Source: Deinococcus sp. (GTDB taxonomy: Bacteria; Deinococcota; Deinococci; Deinococcales; Deinococcaceae). From it: a stretch of 10,756 nucleotides of DNA. The notes below the pieces were generated by a model. That model had not been told where the DNA came from. It saw only the letters and a program-made list of their open reading frames with translations, and searched no databases. Positions 5,963 through 10,742 of the stretch are shown here, piece after piece. The translations under genes and the position numbers were made by a program. The DNA lies in NCBI RefSeq assembly GCF_018260555.1, contig NZ_JAGLBB010000067.1, positions 4,335 through 15,090 of the forward strand. Reading direction: 5' to 3'. Within the stretch, counting starts at the first letter, position 1. The number at the start of each line of letters is the position of its first letter.

Positions 5963-5968
5963 CATACT
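5963..5968 (+). promoter_or_regulatory. Possible -10 box before the candidate small RNA
   Basis: CATACT, the same hexamer that precedes the racemase gene, lies about 10 bp before the 5' arm of the foldable segment. No start codon follows at leaderless spacing. No good -35 is visible. Confidence 0.35.
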
Positions 5969-5977
5969 CTGATCCGG

Positions 5978-6200
5978 CCTGGTGAGGGCGCGGACGTGGC
6001 TGGAGTCCCTGACGGGACAGACACCTCAGACGCGACCGGGTCAGAGGGAGACGCCCACCTCTTCACCAACGGGCGTGCGAGCGGGTCAACGGCAGGCAGC
6101 AGGCGGGTTCGAGCCCCACCACCCGCCCCCAGCAGGACATCATCTCACCTTCACTCCTGTTCGCGCGGCCAGCGGGGCGATCCCCCTGGCCGCGCGCTTT
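5978..6200 (+). ncRNA. Candidate structured small RNA with a T-arm-like hairpin
   Basis: No protein-coding frame here looks real. The ends 5978-5990 and 6124-6136 can pair over 13 positions with two mismatches. Inside are three hairpins: GTCCC and GGGAC around TGAC (6005-6018); ACGCCC and GGGCGT around a 14-nt loop (6051-6076); and GCGGG, loop TTCGAGC, CCCAC (6103-6119), which has the sequence of a tRNA T-loop. A strong intrinsic terminator follows at 6162-6206 and a -10-like box precedes it. It is not a normal tRNA: the acceptor and T stems are not adjacent and no CCA or proper anticodon arm is found. It also lacks tmRNA, RNase P and SRP RNA signatures known to me. A Y-RNA-like or other tRNA-mimic RNA is one possibility. 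The evidence is by eye only. Confidence 0.35.
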
Positions 6201-6206
6201 CTGTTT
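6162..6206 (+). terminator. Intrinsic terminator
   Basis: The stem CGCGCGGCCAG (6162-6172) pairs with CTGGCCGCGCG (6186-6196), and inner GGGG pairs with CCCC around a CGAT loop, giving about 15 bp with one bulged C. It is followed by CTTTCTGTTT. No protein gene on this strand ends just before it, so it implies a noncoding transcript from the left. It also isolates the exported-protein gene at 6250 from upstream transcription. Confidence 0.75.
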
Positions 6207-6236
6207 CCCGGCTACCCCCCCAACCGGGCAGGACTC

Positions 6237-6242
6237 TATGCT
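6237..6242 (+). promoter_or_regulatory. -10 box of a leaderless promoter
   Basis: TATGCT is followed after 7 nt by the ATG at 6250. The alternative in-frame ATG at 6238 lies inside this box, so the start at 6250 is preferred. Confidence 0.55.
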
Positions 6243-6249
6243 GGCCCCC

Positions 6250-6843
6250 ATGACGCTGTGGCCCCTGCCTGCTGGCCTGAGACGCTCCACGCTACGGGTC
6301 GCCGTGCTGAGCTGCGGCCTGAGCGCCGGGGCGGCACTGGGCGGCCCGGTAGCGGTGGGCGCAGTGTACCCGGTGCCAGCCGCAGTCCCAGTCGCCGCCG
6401 TTCCCCCAGTTCAGGCGGCCGCACCGCCGCGCGTGACTGTCGGCTTGCCGGGGGCAGGCACGCTGACGGTCACGTTCGCCCTGCGGGACTTTCTGCTTAA
6501 CCGGGACGCCCCGAACGTCCTGACCCTGCACACCCCCTGGGGCGCGCAGCGCGGCACCCTGAGCGGCACGCCCCACCCGGACCCGGAGCGCCGCGCCTAC
6601 TACGCCCGCCTGACCCCGCTGCGGTGGCCGCTGGCCGCCCCGGCAGGCACGCGCGCGGGTCGGTACCCGGCCAGGGTGGAAGGGCAACTGTTCAGCTGCG
6701 CCGTGCGTGCGGGAACATGCTCGGCGCGGAGCGTGTCGGTGCCCGTCACACTTTCGGTACGGCCGGACGGACGGGTGCAGTCCCTGGGGGTGCGGGTGGA
6801 CGACCCGGCGCTGCGCCAGGGTTCCCTGCGGCTGCGGCCCTGA
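6250..6843 (+). CDS. Exported protein of unknown function
   Basis: I do not recognise this 197-residue protein. It begins like a secreted protein: a basic n-region with LRRSTLR (10-16), then a hydrophobic segment AVLSCGLSAGAALGG (18-32). A Pro/Ala/Val-rich linker follows to about residue 60. The rest, about 137 residues, looks like a beta-rich domain with alternating strands (RVTVGLPGAGTLTVTFALRDF; SVSVPVTLSV) and just two cysteines, Cys150 and Cys157, which could form a disulfide outside the cytoplasm. The Cys-x6-Cys followed by a VPVTL strand faintly recalls the N-terminal domains of DsbD-like disulfide carriers; this is only a guess. Cys22 does not fit a lipobox. It precedes the MazG-like gene by 32 bp, and each has its own promoter box. 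Composition matches its neighbours. Confidence 0.72.
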   Translation: MTLWPLPAGLRRSTLRVAVLSCGLSAGAALGGPVAVGAVYPVPAAVPVAAVPPVQAAAPPRVTVGLPGAGTLTVTFALRDFLLNRDAPNVLTLHTPWGAQRGTLSGTPHPDPERRAYYARLTPLRWPLAAPAGTRAGRYPARVEGQLFSCAVRAGTCSARSVSVPVTLSVRPDGRVQSLGVRVDDPALRQGSLRLRP

Positions 6844-6863
6844 CCGGCCCGCCGGAATCTGGG

Positions 6864-6869
6864 TAGTCT
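6864..6869 (+). promoter_or_regulatory. -10 box of the MazG-like gene
   Basis: TAGTCT lies in the 32-bp gap after the exported-protein gene and ends 6 nt before the ATG at 6876. It allows independent, leaderless transcription. Confidence 0.55.
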
Positions 6870-6875
6870 GAACCC

Positions 6876-7373
6876 ATGAAGTCCGTTCCTGACCCTGCTG
6901 CCGTTCCGGCCGAGTCCGTCCCTGGTGGCCTCGCCGCGCCCGCCGCGCCCCCCTCGAACGCCGCGCGCCTGCGGGCCTTTCACGCCGCCATCGGTGAGCA
7001 GCCAGTCCCGGTGCCGAGCGTGCCGGACGAGGCCCTGCTGGCCCTGCGCCGCACCCTGATCCAGGAGGAATACCAGGAGGTCGAGGCTGAATTCTCCCTG
7101 CTCGCCGACCGGATGAGGGCTGGCGAACAGGTGCCGGCCGAGGACCTGACACCACTCGTACATGAACTGGTGGACCTGCTGTACGTCACGTACGGCGCCC
7201 TGGACCGGCTGGGCGTGAATGCCGACGCCGCCTTCGCCGAGGTGCACCGCGCGAATATGGGGAAGGTATCCGGCCCGCTGCGCGCCGACGGCAAGATCCT
7301 CAAGCCCGAAGGCTGGCAGCCGGCCGATGTGCGCCGCGTCCTGCGCGAACAGCTGGCCGGCCGCGACGCCTGA
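6876..7373 (+). CDS. MazG-like nucleotide pyrophosphohydrolase, DR2231 type
   Basis: The 165-residue protein belongs to the all-alpha NTP pyrophosphatases. The D. radiodurans relative DR2231 hydrolyses dUTP to dUMP and pyrophosphate, so a role in keeping uracil out of DNA is likely. Metal ligands are visible as E64-E65-x2-E68 in LIQEEYQEVEAE and E97-x2-D100 in HELVDLLYVTYG; their spacing equals what I recall for DR2231. Further family signatures are the NAARLRAFHAAIG segment near 28-40 and the region from AFAEVHRANMGKVSG through RADGKILKPEGWQP. The first 25 or so residues are a Pro/Ala-rich extension, kept because TAGTCT is at leaderless spacing from the ATG at 6876. The TGA stop is the first triplet of the repeat at 7371. 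Confidence 0.9.
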   Translation: MKSVPDPAAVPAESVPGGLAAPAAPPSNAARLRAFHAAIGEQPVPVPSVPDEALLALRRTLIQEEYQEVEAEFSLLADRMRAGEQVPAEDLTPLVHELVDLLYVTYGALDRLGVNADAAFAEVHRANMGKVSGPLRADGKILKPEGWQPADVRRVLREQLAGRDA

Positions 7374-7473
7374 TCCGGACTCCGATTGACTCGCGGCGGT
7401 TCTGAATCAATCCGAGCGGACGCGAGTAGGAACAGCAGACGCCCCTTCGCGGCATGGAGCGCCGTCCCTCTGA
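7371..7473 (+). repeat. Long-form palindromic repeat, variant, forming a stop codon
   Basis: The left terminus TGATCCGGACTCCG supplies the TGA of the MazG-like gene. GATTGACTCG follows, then CAATCCGAGCGGACGCGAG, the counterpart of the GAGCGGATGCGAGCG module. The right terminus is poorly kept (GGAGCGCCGTCCCTCTGA), so the 103-bp extent is approximate. The hairpin arms are altered compared with the reference copy, leaving only GATTGA and TCAATC to pair. Confidence 0.6.
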
Positions 7474-7610
7474 TACGGATTCCGTTTGTTTCGCCGACAA
7501 TCCGGAACTTCACCGGATTGCCAGCTCCACGTCCGGAACCCGTTTCTCTCCTGCTCGCATCCGCTCGGATTGAACGGGCTTTGCAGCCCATTCAATCGGA
7601 GTCCGTCTGA
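7471..7610 (-). repeat. Long-form palindromic repeat with an insert, 140 bp
   Basis: On the minus strand it runs from TCAGACGGACTCCG to CGGAATCCGTATCA. The hairpin is the best in the window: GATTGAATGGGCT, loop GCAA, AGCCCGTTCAATC (7568-7597 on the plus strand), fully paired with one G-T. The module GAGCGGATGCGAGCAGGAG follows. Beyond GAAACGG there is about 58 bp of extra DNA before the terminus, carrying its own perfect 8-bp hairpin (CAATCCGG at 7498-7505, CCGGATTG at 7513-7520). It is co-oriented with ddrB, whose stop is 42 bp away. Confidence 0.8.
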
Positions 7611-7640
7611 TACCGGCTCCGGGTTGAATGGGCTGCGGCA
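7608..7640 (+). repeat. Truncated palindromic repeat, left end only
   Basis: TGATACCGGCTCCG is followed by GGTTGAATGGGCTGC, the left terminus and left hairpin arm of the family, then similarity is lost. It shares its first three bases with the preceding copy and stops short of the ddrB stop codon at 7652. Confidence 0.6.
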
Positions 7641-7651
7641 GAGGCTGACCT

Positions 7652-8200
7652 TCAGAACGGTGTTTCGTCGTCGGTGCGGGTGACAGGGGCGGGGCGGGGC
7701 GCGGGCCGCGTGGCTGCCTGCGGGGCGGGGCGGCTGGCCTGGGTGGGCTGCGCGCCCTGGGCGGTCTGGCGGGGTGTGGCGTAGCGGTCCTGGCGTTTGC
7801 CGCCCCGGAAGATGGCCAGTGTCACGTACTCGAATTCACCGTCGGATTTCTCACGGACATGTTCGGGGTCAGTGCTTTTCGCGCCGCGTGAGTACTTCAC
7901 GGCGGCCGGGAGTTTCATCTTGCGGCTGTCCACGGCTTCCAGTTCACGGCGGCGGTAGGCGTGTCCGCGGTGAATGACGAGTTCCTCGCCGTCGGGGCTG
8001 GTCCAGCGGCGCGCGCCGATCAGGGTCCAGTCGAAGTCCGCCTCGTTTTCCAGAGGGAACTGGTAGCCGCCGCTGGGAACGTCGCCGCTGGTCCAGCCGA
8101 GTCGGCCGTACTGGCGTTGGGTGTCCAGCAGTTGGGCGGGGTTTTCGACATCGACAGTGACGCGCGCGCCCAGGTCGGTGGTGAATTCGATGTGCAGCAT
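7652..8200 (-). CDS. ddrB: Single-stranded DNA-binding protein DdrB
   Basis: DdrB is a Deinococcus-specific pentameric single-strand DNA-binding protein, strongly induced by ionising radiation and desiccation, that promotes strand annealing during genome reassembly. I recognise the 182-residue sequence directly: LHIEFTTDLGARVTV at the start, QRQYGRLGWTSGDVPSGGYQ (28-47), FDWTLIGARRW, AYRRRELEAVDSRKMKLPA (81-99), and EFEYVTLAIFRGGKRQ (122-137). A disordered Pro/Ala/Gln linker then leads to the acidic tip DDETPF, which mimics the protein-docking tail of bacterial SSB. The ATG at 8200 is chosen for AAGGAG 5 nt upstream and for the match to the family start; a 39-residue upstream extension crosses the RDRM. 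The RDRM at 8251-8267 implies DdrO repression and IrrE (PprI)-dependent induction. Confidence 0.97.
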   Translation of the reverse strand: MLHIEFTTDLGARVTVDVENPAQLLDTQRQYGRLGWTSGDVPSGGYQFPLENEADFDWTLIGARRWTSPDGEELVIHRGHAYRRRELEAVDSRKMKLPAAVKYSRGAKSTDPEHVREKSDGEFEYVTLAIFRGGKRQDRYATPRQTAQGAQPTQASRPAPQAATRPAPRPAPVTRTDDETPF

Positions 8201-8205
8201 GGGGG

Positions 8206-8211
8206 CTCCTT
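8206..8211 (-). promoter_or_regulatory. Ribosome-binding site of ddrB
   Basis: AAGGAG (minus strand) with a run of five C before the ATG. ddrB is thus made from a leadered mRNA, in contrast with most genes of the window, and the site fixes the start at 8200. Confidence 0.75.
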
Positions 8212-8235
8212 GTGGGGTGGGGGAGGCGGGAAGGA

Positions 8236-8247
8236 CCGGTTCACCGG
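8236..8247. promoter_or_regulatory. Inverted repeat between RDRM and ddrB
   Basis: CCGGT and ACCGG flank a 2-bp centre, immediately downstream of the RDRM on the ddrB side (3 bp away). It lies in the promoter or leader. Chance in GC-rich DNA is possible. Confidence 0.3.
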
Positions 8248-8250
8248 CTC

Positions 8251-8267
8251 TTATGTAAATAACATAA
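8251..8267 (-). promoter_or_regulatory. RDRM (radiation/desiccation response motif), DdrO operator
   Basis: TTATGTAAATAACATAA is a 17-bp near-palindrome matching the published motif TTATGTCATTGACATAA in 14 of 17 positions; both 6-bp arms are perfect and the changes are in the centre. It lies 50 bp upstream of the ddrB start. DdrO bound here would block transcription, and cleavage of DdrO by IrrE after DNA damage would release it. It is the most A/T-rich stretch in this part of the window. Confidence 0.95.
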
Positions 8268-8359
8268 CACGGGGGGAGGTGATGGCGCCAGCCCTTCGGC
8301 CAGCCCAGCTGGGTCACCCCACCAAGGGCACAGGCCCGCTGCCCCCCACAGCGCGGTCC

Positions 8360-8441
8360 TCAGACGGAGTCCGCACTGCTTTCACCCGCCTCCGCCCGGA
8401 TGAACCGGTTGTTGCAAGCCGATCCACCCGAGTGCGTATCA
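8360..8441 (-). repeat. Long-form (82 bp) palindromic repeat, diverged
   Basis: On the minus strand it begins TGATACGCACTCGG and ends CGGACTCCGTCTGA, both good family termini. The interior keeps only traces (GGCTTGCAACAACC for the hairpin top, TTCATCCGGGCGGAGGCG for the right arm and module). It has the same length as the copy at 5712-5793. It lies 25 bp beyond the stop of the acyltransferase 8467-9366, in the same orientation, and upstream of the RDRM of ddrB. Nothing else is evident in 8268-8466. Confidence 0.62.
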
Positions 8442-8466
8442 GGCGCTTCCCCTTTTGCATACACGC

Positions 8467-9366
8467 TCAACCGGCTTCGCTGCTGACCGCGTCCCGGTGG
8501 GTGTCGCCCGGGCCCTGCGTCAGCACGTAGTACGCCCGGTGCCCGGCGCGTGCCAGATCCGTCACCTCGTACCCGCGTGACAGGTACGTGCCCAGCCCCT
8601 CGCGCAGCGCGTTTCGCCACGCCCGCCGCACCTCCAGGTCCAGGCCTTCCGGGCGGGTCGGAACCTCGACCAGCACCCGCGCCCCCGCCAGGGACAGCCG
8701 CGCCGGGCCAGGCCACTGGGTATCGTCCAGGGCCTCCAGAGCCACCTGCTCGTGTGGGGGCGGGGCGGGACGCTCGGCGTGTGGCCGGGTCAGGTCCCAC
8801 TCGACCATCAGGCGGTCAGCAGGGAACGCCCGGGTGCGGTCATCTTCCAGGGCGTACCAGTCCGGCAGGTACGTTCTGGCGACCGCGCCCAGTTTCCCCA
8901 GGTTCAGCCGGGCGTTGCGCGAGACCAGCGGATCGAACGTCCAGGTCATGCGGGTCAGGCCCTGCGCCAGCGCCCGCTCACGCTGCGCGAGTTTCAGCGC
9001 CACGGCCATGCCGGTCCCCCGCCACGCCGGATCCACCGCCAGCAGGTGCGAGTGATGCCAGATCTCCGTCCCCCGCAGCGCCGGGAACCCGAACGCCAGC
9101 CCCACGGGCCGTAGACTGGCCGGGTCGCTGGGAGGCAGGGCCGGGTACGCACCCAGCACGATCCCGCCCGTCACGGCGCTGATGCGCAACATGGTGCCGG
9201 GCAGCAATTCCCGGTCCGCGTACCCCCAGGCGCTCGCCTGTACGTGCTCTAGCGCCCGGAACGCCCAGGGGTCCGTGACCTCCCGGATCACGAAAGGTCG
9301 GGCGATCAGGCCCGCGCCGGTCTGCCATGTGCCTGTTCCCGGCGGGTCGCCGTGCGCAGCGGCCAT
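8467..9366 (-). CDS. GNAT acyltransferase, probable amino-acid N-acyltransferase
   Basis: This 299-residue protein is a large GNAT member of the type (COG3375) often linked to N-acylamino-acid racemases. Landmarks are FVIREVTDPWAFRALE (25-40), the core HHSHLLAVDPAWRGTGMA with the acetyl-CoA loop RGTGMA (104-121), and the hallmark MTWTFDPLVSRNARLNLGKLGA (140-161). The second half, about 130 residues, is particular to this subgroup. Its ATG overlaps the stop of the racemase by one base (TGATG), so translation is coupled. In Geobacillus a comparable enzyme N-succinylates D-amino acids, the racemase inverts them and a hydrolase releases the L form; the same job is inferred here. No deacylase gene is in the window. 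Confidence 0.87.
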   Translation of the reverse strand: MAAAHGDPPGTGTWQTGAGLIARPFVIREVTDPWAFRALEHVQASAWGYADRELLPGTMLRISAVTGGIVLGAYPALPPSDPASLRPVGLAFGFPALRGTEIWHHSHLLAVDPAWRGTGMAVALKLAQRERALAQGLTRMTWTFDPLVSRNARLNLGKLGAVARTYLPDWYALEDDRTRAFPADRLMVEWDLTRPHAERPAPPPHEQVALEALDDTQWPGPARLSLAGARVLVEVPTRPEGLDLEVRRAWRNALREGLGTYLSRGYEVTDLARAGHRAYYVLTQGPGDTHRDAVSSEAG

Positions 9367-10475
9367 CAGGGGCGCCTCTCCTCACGCAGTTCGGTCACGC
9401 TGGCCAGGAAGGCGCGGTTCAGGGTCACGCCGGTTCCCGCGCCGGCCGGAACGGGCATCAGGCCGCCCTGGGCTTCCAGGGGCTCGTTGATCAGGTCGGT
9501 GTTCCAGTAGCGGCTGGCACTGCTGGTATCGCCGGGGAGCGTGAAGTTCGGCAGGGTGGACAGGTGAATGTTGTGCGCCCGCCCGATTCCGCTTTCCAGC
9601 ATTCCGCCGCACCATACGGGCGCGCCGAAGGCCTGTGCCACGTCATGCACGCGCCGCGCCTCGGCGTGCCCGCCCACGCGGGCCACTTTCACGTTGATCA
9701 CGCCACCCGCCCGGATGGTCAGTCCCTTGCGGGCGTCCTGGGCGCTGGTCACGCTCTCGTCCAGGCACAGCGGGGTGCTCAGCTGACGTTGCAGCTCGGC
9801 GTGGTCGATCAGGTCGTCCCAGGCGAGCGGCTGCTCTATGTACGTCAGGTCGAAGGCGTCCAGGGCGCGCAGGCGGGTGGCGTCGGCCAGGGTGTAGGCG
9901 CTGTTGGCGTCCACGGTCAGGCGGATGTCCGGGAAGGCCTCGCGGGTCGCGCGGACAGGCTGCACGTCCCACCCGGGCCGGATCTTCAGCTTGATGCGCC
10001 GGTACCCCTGTTCGACGTGGCGGCGCACCACGTCCACGGTGGCGGCCTCGTCCGGCTGGATGCCCAGGCTCACACCGACCTCCACGTGGTCCCTGCGGCC
10101 GCCCAGCAGGGTGCCCAGCGGCACGTCCAGCTGCCGCGCCCACAGGTCCCAGGCCGCCATCTCCACCATGGCGCGCGCCATGCGGTTGCCCCGGAAGGAG
10201 CCCAGCGCGTCGTTCAGAGCCTCGGGGTTCGCGAAGCTCTGGCCGAGCACGCGGGGCAGGAACACGTCGCGCAGCAGCGCCAGCGCCCCCGTGATGGTCT
10301 CCTCGCGGTACATGGGAGCGCGTTCCATGGTGCCCTCGGACACGCCCTGCACACCATCACCGTGCAGGACCAGCAGCGGCACGACCTTGTCGGTCTGTAC
10401 GCCGAAACTCGTCTCGAAGCGGAACTTCAGGGGAAGACGGGCAACGATCAGTTCGGCAGCTTCGATTTTGAACAT
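9366..10475 (-). CDS. menC: N-acylamino-acid racemase / o-succinylbenzoate synthase
   Basis: This 369-residue enolase-superfamily enzyme is of the NSAR/OSBS subfamily. Members interconvert D- and L-N-acylamino acids, and many also dehydrate SHCHC to o-succinylbenzoate in menaquinone synthesis; the D. radiodurans enzyme is a studied example. The capping domain is followed by the barrel with KLK (162-164), metal ligands Asp189 in TVDANS, Glu214 in YIEQPL and Asp239 in CLDES, and the second catalytic Lys263 in NVKVARVGG. WCGGMLESGIGRAHN is the family's substrate loop. Upstream ATGs would add 49 unlike residues; the ATG at 10475 has CATACT 6 nt before it. The coupled acyltransferase points to the amino-acid role, while Deinococcus also needs menaquinone, so both roles are possible. 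The symbol menC follows usual annotation. Confidence 0.93.
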   Translation of the reverse strand: MFKIEAAELIVARLPLKFRFETSFGVQTDKVVPLLVLHGDGVQGVSEGTMERAPMYREETITGALALLRDVFLPRVLGQSFANPEALNDALGSFRGNRMARAMVEMAAWDLWARQLDVPLGTLLGGRRDHVEVGVSLGIQPDEAATVDVVRRHVEQGYRRIKLKIRPGWDVQPVRATREAFPDIRLTVDANSAYTLADATRLRALDAFDLTYIEQPLAWDDLIDHAELQRQLSTPLCLDESVTSAQDARKGLTIRAGGVINVKVARVGGHAEARRVHDVAQAFGAPVWCGGMLESGIGRAHNIHLSTLPNFTLPGDTSSASRYWNTDLINEPLEAQGGLMPVPAGAGTGVTLNRAFLASVTELREERRP

Positions 10476-10481
10476 GCCCCC

Positions 10482-10487
10482 AGTATG
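10482..10487 (-). promoter_or_regulatory. -10 box of the racemase operon
   Basis: CATACT on the minus strand ends 6 nt before the ATG at 10475, as in the other leaderless promoters. A 12-bp palindrome CGGGCGCGCCCG (10497-10508) covers the spacer and the start of the -35 region. Confidence 0.5.
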
Positions 10488-10614
10488 TGCCGTGAACGGG
10501 CGCGCCCGGTAGGGCGTCCTGCACAGGCCGCGTTCAGGAGGCGAGGCAAGTGTGGTCGCTACAGCCCTTCCACCGCAGCCGGGCTCCCTTGAGGGCGGAT
10601 GCCTGGTTTGTGCG

Positions 10615-10630
10615 TCCCACACGTGTGGGA
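10615..10630. promoter_or_regulatory. Perfect 16-bp palindrome, possible operator
   Basis: TCCCACACGTGTGGGA is a perfect palindrome between the divergent racemase operon and the gene at the right edge, 57 bp upstream of the latter's -35 box and 140 bp upstream of the racemase start. It has the size and symmetry of a dimeric regulator's site. The rest of 10488-10686 holds no convincing gene or other signal. Confidence 0.45.
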
Positions 10631-10686
10631 TACCCCGGCACGAGTCCCGGCCCGCCGAACATGAAGCGCGCCGCAGCCAGGGGGAG

Positions 10687-10738
<52 letters not shown>

Positions 10739-10742
10739 AAGC

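Noticed and set aside
6103..6140. A tRNA gene ending near 6140, from the T-arm sequence GGGTTCGAGCCC
   Set aside because: No 5' acceptor strand complementary to the bases right after the T-stem exists at a tRNA distance, there is no plausible D-arm or anticodon loop, and no CCA. Kept only as part of a candidate small RNA.
8272..8530. A plus-strand gene starting at 8282 after the strong Shine-Dalgarno-like GGGGGGAGGTGAT, divergent from ddrB
   Set aside because: The purine run abuts the ATG with no proper spacing, the frame passes through a repeat copy and then runs antisense into the acyltransferase gene, and the product has no features of a protein.
10497..10508. Palindrome CGGGCGCGCCCG as a definite operator of the racemase operon
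   Set aside because: A 12-bp palindrome made only of G and C is expected by chance at this GC content; mentioned only as context.
9327..10592. A 421-codon open frame on the plus strand opposite the racemase gene
   Set aside because: It is a shadow of a high-GC gene: the minus-strand frame encodes a complete enolase-superfamily enzyme with all catalytic residues, while this translation is rich in His, Gln, Val and Ala and has no domain.
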